Shown: positions 27,227 through 35,343 of the stretch, in pieces
How positions within the stretch are numbered: the stretch's first letter is position 1
Layout of the letters: every line of letters begins with the position of its first letter
Assembly: GCF_022179445.1 (NCBI RefSeq)
Contig: NZ_BPQU01000019.1
Coordinates: 1-64,000, forward strand
Direction: 5' to 3'
DNA length: 64,000 nucleotides
Source of the DNA: Methylobacterium mesophilicum
GTDB taxonomy: Bacteria; Pseudomonadota; Alphaproteobacteria; Rhizobiales; Beijerinckiaceae
The notes under the pieces: model-generated
Database searches by the model: none
Seen by the model: only the letters and a program-made list of their open reading frames with translations
Told to the model about the DNA's origin: nothing
Translations under genes and position numbers: made by a program

Positions 27227-27349
27227 CCCGCAAAGGGGGGAGGGAGAGAGGCGGAGCCGCTCATGCGCATCCTCCATCAATGTCGTGGCTATCCGGCAAA
27301 CCATTCCGGAGCGGGAATCCAGCCCGTCCGTTCGACGCCCGAAGCGCCT

Positions 27350-27841
27350 TCACCCCCCACTCGCAGGGCGAACGCCGACACTTTCTGCGAGGCGGACGAG
27401 GTATCCGTCGGGATCCTGCACGAGGCATTCCCGCTGGCCATGGTCGGTGTCTCCGACCCTGTACCAAGCGTGGCGCGGAGCCTCGTAAAGCGGCCAGCCC
27501 GCCCCTTCGAGGGCGGCCAGAACTGGATCCAGCGGCTCGACTTTCGTCTGGAAATTGACGCCCCGGCCGAACGGGTAGCGCAGCTCGGCGGTCTCCCAGC
27601 TTCCGTTAAGCTGACACAGCATGACCTGCGCGAAACCGCGGCTCAGATAGGCAAAGCGCGCGGCCGGCCGGTCATAGGCGACCGCGAAACCGAGCAGGCC
27701 GCACCAGAAGCACAAGCTCACATCGAGATCCGTAACGCCAAGTTCCGGAACGAGCGCCGCAAAACCGCCCTTTGGAGGGGTTCCCGAACCAACGGACCGC
27801 GCTCGGGCCGTGGGGTCGGCCAGGGGCTTCGTTTCGGGCAT
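27350..27841 (-). CDS. VOC-family (bleomycin-resistance-like) protein
   Basis: A 163-residue protein with a single vicinal-oxygen-chelate module spanning residues ~28-155: ALVPELGVTDLDVSLCFWCGLLGFAVAY, YLSRGFAQVMLCQLNG and the late ECLVQDPDGYLVRLAES with a metal-site-like Asp/Glu pattern. Such proteins bind drugs like bleomycin or act as small metalloenzymes. The ATG at 27841 has a good GGAGAGG site. It lies 88 bases downstream of addB on the same strand. Confidence 0.82.
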   Translation of the reverse strand: MPETKPLADPTARARSVGSGTPPKGGFAALVPELGVTDLDVSLCFWCGLLGFAVAYDRPAARFAYLSRGFAQVMLCQLNGSWETAELRYPFGRGVNFQTKVEPLDPVLAALEGAGWPLYEAPRHAWYRVGDTDHGQRECLVQDPDGYLVRLAESVGVRPASGG

Positions 27842-27929
27842 GGGACCTCTCCGGCGTTGTCACGTCAGGCGGACTGGCGGGGCCTCCTGAGTCGGACTCG
27901 ATCTTACCGCGGTCCGCTGTCGGACCGGC

Positions 27930-30900
27930 TCACTCCCCACCCTCCTCCCCACCCAGCGACCATTCCAGCACCCGCGCCAGGTGATCGTAGGCCCCGTACT
28001 GGCTGGCATATTGCGGGTACGGCCTGGCCGTGTAGGCCGCATCGCCGGTCATGAACCGGGCGACCAGCCCCTTCAGGCGGGTGGCGTGCTCGGCGACGAT
28101 CGCGTCGACGCTGCGCTCCTCGCCGCGGGGCGGCTTGACCGGCATCGGGACGAACGGCTTCCGGCCGCCCGAGGCGTGGACGTAGAGCAGGTCAGGCGTG
28201 GTCTTGACCGGCGGCACCCCGTCGAAGGCGCCGTGCATCAGCATCGCCGCCTCCAGGGTCAGCTGCGGCGAGAACCCGGTAAAGATCATCTTGGCCGAGG
28301 GCGGCGTGCCGGTCTTGTAGTCGACGATGCAGGCGGTGCCGTCCGGGCGCAGCTCGATCCGGTCGGCCCGGGCCCGCAGGGTGAAGCTCTCGCGGCCCAT
28401 GGGGATCACCCAGCGCCCGGACACCTCCGGGTGGATGCGGCGCAGGACCGGCCGGCGCTGCGCCTCCCAGGCGAGGTAGGCGGCGGCCATGCGCTCGTAG
28501 CGCGGCCACCACTCGGCGTAGAGTTCCGGATAGGTGTCGGCGATCTCGCCGAACGCGTTGGTGGCGATGGCGAGCAGGCGCTCCTCCGGCTGCCCGGGCA
28601 AGCCCTGCGGATGGGCGCTGGCGAACTCCGAGAAGATGTCGTGCACGAGGGAGCCGCGGGTCGCCACGCTCGGCACCGCGGCCAGCGGCTCCAGGGGGTC
28701 GAGCCCGAGCACGTGGCGGGCGAAGATGCTGTAGGGGTCGCGCACCAGCGTCTCGATCTCGGTGACGCTGAGCGAGCGCGGGAACAGGGCCGGGTCGGGC
28801 TTCGGCGCCGGGCGCTTCAGCCGCTTCTCGGGGGGGGCCGCGTCGAGGCGGGCGGCCAGGCCGGAAAAGCGCCGGCCGGCCTCCAGCACCGCCTCCCAGC
28901 GCGCGTCGCCCGCAAACGCGCGCAGGCGCTGGATCAGGCGCGACGGCACGGTCGGCGAACCCTCGCGCTTGAGCGCCCGGGTGATCACCGCGTCGCGGCA
29001 GCCCAGCGCCTGCACGAAGTCGTGCGCCATCTGGCCGATCCGGCGCTCGGGCGGGTTCAGGCCGACCCGCTCGCGCATCGGCCGGTTGAGGAACGCGTCG
29101 GTCAGGGTCCGCACCGGCCAGACGCCCTCGTCGAGCCCGCCGAGCACCACCCGGTCCACCGACAGCAATCGCGCCTCCAGGAGGCCGAGGATGCGCAGGC
29201 GCGGATGCGGCGCCTCGCCGGAGCAGCCGACCAGGCGCTCCCGGGCGAGCGATGTGAAGAAGGTCGCGTAGTCGTCGAACCGCCCCGGCATCAGGCCGGG
29301 CTCGGCCATCTCCAGATCGTCGAACAGGGCATCGAGGCAGGACAGGGAGCCGTCCTCGGCCTGTTCAGGGACGTCGTGAGGGGCGTCTTGCGGCGTGACT
29401 TGCGGGCCGTCCTCCGGGCCGGCGATCAGCCCGTCGCAGGCGGCGCGGTGCAGGGCCGCGGTGGCGACGAGATCGCAGTCGGCGGCGCCGTCCGGGCCTG
29501 GGAATTCCGCAAAAACCTGCTCCAGCCGGGCGAGCAGGTCGGCGGCGAGATCCCAGTCGATGTCCTTCAGGCGGCGCTTGGCCCGGGGGCGGCGCTCCAG
29601 AGGCCCGACCCGCTCGGCCGCCAGCGCATTCCGCAGCCCGGAAAAACCCGGGGCCGGGACGGGACCGCGCAGCAGCCCGATCTCCAGGGCGGCGGCGCCG
29701 CGCACCACGTCGCACCGGGGCAGGCCGAGGCGGACCATCGGGTGCGACAGCAGCGCGATCAGCCGGGCCGGGATCGCGTCGGCCTGGTTGCGGGCGAGGT
29801 CGGCGGCCAGCTCCGCGGTGAGCCGGGCGAGGCGCCCGGCCGGGCTTCCGGCGAGCGCCAGCCCGGCCGAATCCTCGGCGACGATGCCCCAGCGCAGCAG
29901 CTCCACCGCGACCCGCCCGGCGAGACCGCGATCGGGCGTGACCAGGGCCGCGGTGGCGCCCGGGACCTGAAGCGTCTCGCGCAGGGCCAGCGCCGCGACC
30001 AGCGCCTCCTCCCGCTCGTCGGCGGCCTCCGTCAGGGCCAACCCCGCGAGGCCGTCCTCGGCGATCGCGTCGCGCTTGTCCGGGTCGAGGTCGGCCCAGG
30101 CATCGGTGGTGTCGGCCGGGCGCAGGGCCTGCGACAGCAGGGCGGCCCGGGCCGCCTGTCCAAGATCGGGTTCCCCCAGGGCGACGACGTCCGTGCGCGG
30201 CAAAGCGAGGTTGTCCGGCCCGAGCAGCCGGTGCAGCACCGCCTGGGGGTGACCGTGGGCGATCACCCGGGAAAACCCCTCGCCGGTGTCGATGCCGGAC
30301 CAGCCGGCCTCGTCGAGGTCGAGGTCGAGCCCGGGCAGGACCACGGCGCCCCGGGGCAGCTTCGCCACCGCCGCGATCAGACGGGCGGTGGCGGGCACGG
30401 AGCCCAGCGATCCGGCGACGATGACGGGATCCGTCGGCGCGGTCCGCGCCAGGCGCCGGCCCTCGGCGAGGACGAGGCCGCGGGCGCGGGCGACCGGATC
30501 GGACAGGCCGCGCTCGGCCAGGAGCTTCGGCCAGTTCTCGGCGGCGATCTTCACGAAATCCAGGGTCAGGCCGAAATAGCGTGAATACTCGGCCTCCACG
30601 GCGGCGCCGATCTCCGACCAGGGCAGGCCCTCGACGGTGAGCGCATCCATCAGTCGTTCGAGATCGCCCGCCAGCCCGACCGCGTCGGCGGGGGAGGACG
30701 GCACGAGGAACGGCACCTCGGCGTCCAGGGGCAGCAGGGTGCGGTCCACGGATTTCGCCCAGGCCTGGACCAGGCGGGCGAGGATCAGCCGGCGCTCCAG
30801 CGGCGGCATCGGCGTGCTGAGGGGATCGTTGTCCTCCAGCAGCGGCTCGGAAGCGAGGTCGAGTTCGGCCTCGTCGGCCTCGCCCAGCGGGATCATCCGG

Positions 30901-31142
30901 GGCAGCAGCGCCGCGTAGCCCGGCGCGCCCCGCTCATGGGCCCGCCGGCCGAGCCGCTCGGCCAGGATGGCGCCCAGCGCCCGCGCGGCCCGGCGGGTCG
31001 GCAGGTAGATCGTGACCGATGCCAGCGCCAGCGGATCCTCCGCCACCGGCCCGACCAGCCGGCCGGACAGCAGCGCCTCGGCGAGCGCCGGCAGGAACGG
31101 GACGCCCCGGGTGATCGTGAAGACGGCCTGCCGCTCTGACAT
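27930..31142 (-). CDS. addB: Double-strand-break repair protein AddB
   Basis: A 1070-residue alphaproteobacterial-type AddB, the nuclease and Chi-recognising partner of AddA in end resection for recombination. The N-terminal inactivated-helicase part begins FTITRGVPFLPALAEALLSG. A mid-region has VDRVVLGGLDEGVWP. The C-terminal PD-(D/E)xK nuclease is recognisable at LRARADRIELRPDG and CIVDYKTGTPPSAK. No C-terminal Cys cluster is present, so the iron-sulfur site of the Bacillus form is absent. addA, usually adjacent in Rhizobiales, is not next to it: downstream is the VOC gene and upstream a non-coding gap. Confidence 0.93.
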   Translation of the reverse strand: MSERQAVFTITRGVPFLPALAEALLSGRLVGPVAEDPLALASVTIYLPTRRAARALGAILAERLGRRAHERGAPGYAALLPRMIPLGEADEAELDLASEPLLEDNDPLSTPMPPLERRLILARLVQAWAKSVDRTLLPLDAEVPFLVPSSPADAVGLAGDLERLMDALTVEGLPWSEIGAAVEAEYSRYFGLTLDFVKIAAENWPKLLAERGLSDPVARARGLVLAEGRRLARTAPTDPVIVAGSLGSVPATARLIAAVAKLPRGAVVLPGLDLDLDEAGWSGIDTGEGFSRVIAHGHPQAVLHRLLGPDNLALPRTDVVALGEPDLGQAARAALLSQALRPADTTDAWADLDPDKRDAIAEDGLAGLALTEAADEREEALVAALALRETLQVPGATAALVTPDRGLAGRVAVELLRWGIVAEDSAGLALAGSPAGRLARLTAELAADLARNQADAIPARLIALLSHPMVRLGLPRCDVVRGAAALEIGLLRGPVPAPGFSGLRNALAAERVGPLERRPRAKRRLKDIDWDLAADLLARLEQVFAEFPGPDGAADCDLVATAALHRAACDGLIAGPEDGPQVTPQDAPHDVPEQAEDGSLSCLDALFDDLEMAEPGLMPGRFDDYATFFTSLARERLVGCSGEAPHPRLRILGLLEARLLSVDRVVLGGLDEGVWPVRTLTDAFLNRPMRERVGLNPPERRIGQMAHDFVQALGCRDAVITRALKREGSPTVPSRLIQRLRAFAGDARWEAVLEAGRRFSGLAARLDAAPPEKRLKRPAPKPDPALFPRSLSVTEIETLVRDPYSIFARHVLGLDPLEPLAAVPSVATRGSLVHDIFSEFASAHPQGLPGQPEERLLAIATNAFGEIADTYPELYAEWWPRYERMAAAYLAWEAQRRPVLRRIHPEVSGRWVIPMGRESFTLRARADRIELRPDGTACIVDYKTGTPPSAKMIFTGFSPQLTLEAAMLMHGAFDGVPPVKTTPDLLYVHASGGRKPFVPMPVKPPRGEERSVDAIVAEHATRLKGLVARFMTGDAAYTARPYPQYASQYGAYDHLARVLEWSLGGEEGGE

Positions 31143-31327
31143 GGAGCGCCTTGTACGCGCGCGCGTTCGGTGGGGACAGGGGCGTGCGACGCTGGCGAGC
31201 GCACGCCGTCATTCATTGCGAGCGGTGGCGCAGCGTTCCGTCTCTTACCCGCCGATGGAGCGAAGGCACTCCGAAATAGAATGTCTTCCGGACGCGTTAG
31301 AATTCCTGGGTCGTTGCATCACCCGCC

Positions 31328-31444
31328 TTGTCATCCCGGGGCCGCGCAGCGGAGCCCGGGATCCATAGCCTCCGACAGTTCAAGATCTTGCAGCGTCGGC
31401 GGCTATGGGTTCCGGGCTCGCCTGCGGCGCCCCGGAATGACAGG
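31328..31444. repeat. Intergenic inverted repeat, family C, copy 3
   Basis: Arms GGGGCCGCGCAGCGGAGCCC and GGGCTCGCCTGCGGCGCCCC are imperfect reverse complements, with inner arms CCATAGCC and GGCTATGG. It is the best-preserved copy; the reverse complement matches 15748-15863. It fills part of the 366-base gap upstream of addB and after tcuA. Confidence 0.8.
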
Positions 31445-31508
31445 GTGGGTCATCCTGCGACCTTGGTGTCCGCGTTTAAAGAAAAGATCTGAAAAACGAC
31501 CGAGTATT

Positions 31509-33029
31509 CTATTTCTTTGATGCCCGCACGGCCGCCGCGGCGCCGTAGCCGGCCCGCCGCCCGAAGACGACGCCGGAGGTCAGGCCCGAGCCGCCGGGAT
31601 AGCCGTTGAAGAACACGCCGCCGACCATCTCGCCGCAGGCGTAGAGCCCGGGGATCTCGCTGCCGTCCTCGCGCCGGACGCCGCCGCCCTCCCCGACCTC
31701 GACGCCGCCATACGTGAAGGTGATGCCGCCCGTGACCGGGTAGGCCTTGAACGGCCCGGTCTCGATCGCCTGCGCCCAGTTCGACTTCGGCAGGGGGAGG
31801 CCCTTGGTGCCGCGGCCGTCCTTCACGGTGGGGTCGAACGGCACGGCATCGTCCACGGCGGCGTTGAAATCCGCGATGGTGCGCCGGGCCGCCGCGCGGT
31901 CGATGCCGTCGAGCCTGTCGAGCAGCCCGTCGAGCGTGTCGGCCTCGACGAAGTGGGCGTCGTGGAACCGGTACTCGCTGTAGAGCAGGTGATCGACCTT
32001 GGCATCGAAGATCTGCCAGGCGACGTGCCCGGGCTGCTCCATGATCGAGCGGCCGAACTGGGCGTAGGTGTAATTGCGAAAATTCTTGCCCTCGTCGACG
32101 AACCGCTCGCCGTTCGCATTGAGCATCAATCCCAAAAAGTAGCAGATCTTGCGGTAGTGCTTCCGCTCGCCGTGCGGCAAGTCGAGGTTGCCGTAATCGG
32201 GGGTGTGCAGGTCCATCGGGGTGGCGTGGCAGCCGCCGTAGAAGCCGTGCGGCTTGGCGCCGAGCGCGAGCGCCATCTCCAATCCGTCGCCGCGGTTGTG
32301 CGGGGTGCCGCGCACCCGGGCCTTGTCCCAGCCAGCGCCGATGAAGCGCGTGCGCAGCTCAGGGTTCGATTCGAAGCCGCCGCAGGCCAGGATCACCGCC
32401 CCGGCCCGGAACGCGCCCTGGGGCGTCTCCACGCCGACGACGCAGCCCGCCTCGACGATCAGCCCGGTGGCCGGGCAGCCGTAGCGGATCTCGCCGCCGG
32501 CCTTCGTGAACGCCTCGAGTTCGGCGCGGGCGAGCCCGAAACCCTCGTCGTGGGTGGCGAGCGTCAGGCCGCCCCAGAACACGAAGCGGCCGTCCTTCTC
32601 GAAGGATTGCCGGGCGTAGATCGGCTCGAACTTCACGCCCTGCGTCGAGAGCCAGCGCAGGGCCGCGCCGCTCTCGTCGATCAGGATGCGCTGCTCGCGC
32701 GAGAGCGGCCGGCCGTCGTTGAAGCCGAGGAGGTCGCTCTCGAAGGTCTGCGCCGTGTAGGCGCCGAAATCGGTCCGCGGCAGGCGCGGGTCGTCCGGGT
32801 CGGCGAGCAGCGGGATCAGGTCGTCGTTGCCCTGGTAGACGAACCGCATGGCGCCGGCGGTGTAGGCGGTGTTGCCGCCGGCCAGATCCGGCTCCGCTTT
32901 CTCGATCATCAGCACCGAGGCGCCGCGCTCCAGGGCGGCGAGGCCCGCGCTCATGGCGGCATTGCCGGAGCCGACCACCACGACATCAAAGGGTCCCGCC
33001 TGCCGATCCTGCATCGCCGCCTCCGTCAT
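31509..33029 (-). CDS. tcuA: FAD-dependent tricarballylate dehydrogenase-like protein (TcuA family)
   Basis: A 506-residue flavoprotein of the fumarate-reductase/succinate-dehydrogenase flavoprotein superfamily, TcuA branch. TcuA oxidises tricarballylate to cis-aconitate. The Rossmann motif is FDVVVVGSGNAAMSAGLAAL, with EKAEPDLAGGNTAYTAG after it. The active-site half shows NRGDGLEMALALGAKPHG, and the C-terminal FAD segment is YACGEMVGGVFFNGYPGGSG. Two starts, 33029 (GAGG) and 33014 (GGAGG), are both plausible. The TcuB electron-transfer partner known from Salmonella is not encoded nearby. It diverges from a GntR regulator across a clear operator. Confidence 0.82.
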   Translation of the reverse strand: MTEAAMQDRQAGPFDVVVVGSGNAAMSAGLAALERGASVLMIEKAEPDLAGGNTAYTAGAMRFVYQGNDDLIPLLADPDDPRLPRTDFGAYTAQTFESDLLGFNDGRPLSREQRILIDESGAALRWLSTQGVKFEPIYARQSFEKDGRFVFWGGLTLATHDEGFGLARAELEAFTKAGGEIRYGCPATGLIVEAGCVVGVETPQGAFRAGAVILACGGFESNPELRTRFIGAGWDKARVRGTPHNRGDGLEMALALGAKPHGFYGGCHATPMDLHTPDYGNLDLPHGERKHYRKICYFLGLMLNANGERFVDEGKNFRNYTYAQFGRSIMEQPGHVAWQIFDAKVDHLLYSEYRFHDAHFVEADTLDGLLDRLDGIDRAAARRTIADFNAAVDDAVPFDPTVKDGRGTKGLPLPKSNWAQAIETGPFKAYPVTGGITFTYGGVEVGEGGGVRREDGSEIPGLYACGEMVGGVFFNGYPGGSGLTSGVVFGRRAGYGAAAAVRASKK

Positions 33030-33047
33030 CCGAACCTCGATTCCGTT

Positions 33048-33069
33048 ATTGTATACGCTTGCATGCAAT
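33048..33069. promoter_or_regulatory. Inverted-repeat operator between tcuA and gntR
   Basis: ATTGTATAC and GCATGCAAT flank a 4-base centre (GCTT); 7 of 9 half-site bases match by inversion. The site lies in the 103-base divergent gap, 19 bases upstream of the tcuA ATG, and is the most likely binding site of the adjacent GntR/FCD regulator. FCD-type regulators typically bind such AT-containing palindromes. Confidence 0.6.
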
Positions 33070-33132
33070 CGGCGGCAAGCGTTCCTGCGGACCACGTTTC
33101 ACGCTATGGCCACGGCCGAGGAGAGTCCGGCC

Positions 33133-33786
33133 ATGAAGGCGAGCGAGTCTGAGCGCTCCAACGGCGCCGCCGCCTACGAGCGGCTGCTGCAGGCGATCGA
33201 GGAGGGCGAACTCGCCCCCGGCAGCCGCCTGCGCGAGGCCGAGCTGGCGGAGCGGTTCGCGATCAGCCGCACGCCGGTGCGCGAGGCTTTGGGCCGCCTG
33301 GAAGCGCAGGGCCTCGTCGCCCACGAGCCGCACCGGGGCGCCAGCGTGGCGCAGCTCGATTACAGTCAGGTCAGTGAACTCTACGACATGCGCGAGGTGC
33401 TGGAGGGGACGGCGGCCCGGCTCGCCGCGATCCATGCCAGCGCGGTCGAGACCGAGCTTCTGGACGAGATGATCGTTCGGGACCGGGCGCTGGCCGGCGA
33501 CGGGGCGGCGCTGGCGCGCACCAACCGGCTGTTCCATCGGCAGATCCACGCCGCCGCGCGCAACCGATTCCTGCAGGGCACCCTGGAGACGATGCGCCTG
33601 TCGCTGGTGCTGCTGCCCGGCTCGACGACCCTCTCGGCACCGGAACGGGCCGGCGAGTCCCTCGACGAGCATGCCGCGATCATCGCGGCGATCCGCGCCC
33701 ATGATGGCGACCGGGCCGAGGCGGCAGCCCGCGCGCATATCCGCGCCGCCTTCAAGGCGCGGATCCGGATCTGGCAGGGGGTGTAG
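33133..33786 (+). CDS. GntR-family regulator, FadR/FCD subfamily
   Basis: A 217-residue transcription factor. The N-terminal winged helix (GAAAYERLLQAIEEGELAPGSRLREAELAERFAISRTPVREALGRLEAQGLV) is a textbook GntR domain. The C-terminal FCD ligand-binding helical domain starts at about residue 80 (VSELYDMREVLEGTAARLAA) and has Asp/His positions (RLFHRQIHAAARN, DEHAAIIAAI) that usually hold a metal and carboxylate effector. The GAGGAGAG site supports the ATG at 33133. It is divergent to tcuA and likely represses it, responding to a tricarboxylate. Confidence 0.88.
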   Translation: MKASESERSNGAAAYERLLQAIEEGELAPGSRLREAELAERFAISRTPVREALGRLEAQGLVAHEPHRGASVAQLDYSQVSELYDMREVLEGTAARLAAIHASAVETELLDEMIVRDRALAGDGAALARTNRLFHRQIHAAARNRFLQGTLETMRLSLVLLPGSTTLSAPERAGESLDEHAAIIAAIRAHDGDRAEAAARAHIRAAFKARIRIWQGV

Positions 33787-33837
33787 CCCGGCGCCCTGAG
33801 GGGCTGTGAGAATCTAGCGTCTTCGACCCGCGACAGG

Positions 33838-33937
33838 CCCCCTCTCCCGTGCGGGAGAGGGTTGGGGTGAGGGATGCGCCCTCTCCGGATGAACCTGTCC
33901 CCTCACCCTGTCCCTCTCCCGCACGGGAGAGGGGACC
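33838..33937. repeat. Palindromic repeat related to the MITE core
   Basis: A 100-base imperfect palindrome with ends CCCCTCTCCCGTGCGGGAG and CTCCCGCACGGGAGAGGGG. It aligns with the inner ~100 bases of the elements at 27017 and 49123 (including GGTTGGGGTGAGGGA and CCCTCACCCTGTCCCTCTC) but lacks their terminal repeats. Confidence 0.7.
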
Positions 33938-34011
33938 CGAGCCACATCCGAAAAGGCAGCTCGCTCCGCGGCTGCGGCAGCGCTCCCCAGCGTGGGTCGA
34001 CGAAAAGCCGC

Positions 34012-35319
34012 TCAGGCGTGGGCCGGAACCCGGGCCTCTCGCGGGCCGCCGCGGAACAGCGCGAGCGTCGCGATGATGCCGCACGCGGCCGCCGCCATCA
34101 GCCAGTAGCTCGGGGCCGCCCGGTCGCCGGTCTGCTCGATCAGGTAGGTCGAGACCATCGGGGTGGCGGTGCCGAACAGGGCCGTGGCGAGACTGTAGGC
34201 CAGGGAGAAGCCGCTGGCCCGCACATGCGCCGGCACGACCTCGGACAGCGAGACGATCATCGCGCCGTTGTAGACGCCGAAGAAGAACGAGAACCACAAT
34301 TCGACGCCGAGCATCTTGGCGAAGGTCGGATCGGCCACCAGCCAGTGCAGCGCCGGATAGGTGGTCAGCAGCGACAGGACCGAGATGGTGAGCAGCACGG
34401 GCTTGCGCCCGATCGCGTCCGACAGCGCGCCGCCCACTGGCAGCCAGATGAAGTTGGTGATCGCCACGCACAGGGTGACGATCAGGCTGTCGGTCTCGGT
34501 GAGCTTGAGGACGGTCTTGCCGAAGGTCGGGGTGTACACGGTGATCATGTAGAAGGTCACCGTGGTCATGGTGGAGAGCATCATGCCGAGCAGCACGATC
34601 CGCCAGTTGGCTGCGACCGTGGTGAGGATCTCGCGCGTGCTCGGATGGTGGGTCCGCTGGGCGAATTCCTGGGTCTCCTGCAGGGAGCGCCGGATGAAGA
34701 AGATGAACGGCACGATCAGGCAGCCGATGAAGAACGGGATGCGCCAGCCGAAATCGCCGATCTGCTGCTTGGTCAGGTAGGCGTTCAGCCCGTAGCCGAT
34801 CACGGCCGCGAACATGATCGCCACCTGCTGGCTCGCCGACTGGAACGACGTGTAGAAGCCCTTCCGCCCGGGCGTGGCGATCTCGAACAGGTAGATCGAG
34901 ACGCCGCCGATCTCGACGCCGGCCGAGAAGCCCTGCAGCAGGCGGCCGGCCAGCACGATCAGGGGCGCGGCGATGCCGATGGTCCCGTAGCTCGGGCAGA
35001 AGGCGATCAGCACCGTGCCGCTCGCCATGATCGCCAGGGTGACGATCAGGCCCTTCCGGCGTCCGATCCGGTCGATATAGGCGCCGAGCACGATCGCCCC
35101 GAGGGGCCGCATCAGCGCGCCGAGCCAGAAGGTCCCGAAGGTCAGGAGCAGCTCGGTGGTCTCGTTGCCCGAGGGGAAGAACGCCCGCGCGATGGAGCTG
35201 GCGTAGAACCCGAACAGGAAGAAATCGAACATCTCCAGGAAGTTGCCGCTCGTCGCGCGGAGGATCGCCCCGATCCTGGATTGCAGGCTCGCCCCGACGG
35301 CGCCCGGATCACCGGCCAT
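34012..35319 (-). CDS. MFS tricarboxylate/H+ symporter (citrate-proton symporter type)
   Basis: A 435-residue major facilitator with twelve helices, of the metabolite:H+ symporter branch that includes CitA and the tricarballylate carrier TcuC. Landmarks are TSGNFLEMFDFFLFGFYASSI, the loop RPLGAIVLGAYIDRIGRRKGL with the MFS A-motif, GRLLQGFSAGVEIGG and GGALSDAIGRKPVLL. It lies 225 bases after the gntR gene on the opposite strand and 24 bases downstream of the 2HCT carrier, so both carriers are one operon. Substrate is inferred from the neighbouring TcuA. Confidence 0.85.
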   Translation of the reverse strand: MAGDPGAVGASLQSRIGAILRATSGNFLEMFDFFLFGFYASSIARAFFPSGNETTELLLTFGTFWLGALMRPLGAIVLGAYIDRIGRRKGLIVTLAIMASGTVLIAFCPSYGTIGIAAPLIVLAGRLLQGFSAGVEIGGVSIYLFEIATPGRKGFYTSFQSASQQVAIMFAAVIGYGLNAYLTKQQIGDFGWRIPFFIGCLIVPFIFFIRRSLQETQEFAQRTHHPSTREILTTVAANWRIVLLGMMLSTMTTVTFYMITVYTPTFGKTVLKLTETDSLIVTLCVAITNFIWLPVGGALSDAIGRKPVLLTISVLSLLTTYPALHWLVADPTFAKMLGVELWFSFFFGVYNGAMIVSLSEVVPAHVRASGFSLAYSLATALFGTATPMVSTYLIEQTGDRAAPSYWLMAAAACGIIATLALFRGGPREARVPAHA

Positions 35320-35343
35320 GACGCAACGCTCCCCGATCTCGAT

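Noticed and set aside
31509..33029. Calling the flavoprotein a fumarate reductase or succinate dehydrogenase subunit
   Set aside because: The closest pattern is the TcuA branch, and no Fe-S or anchor subunits of SDH/FRD are adjacent.
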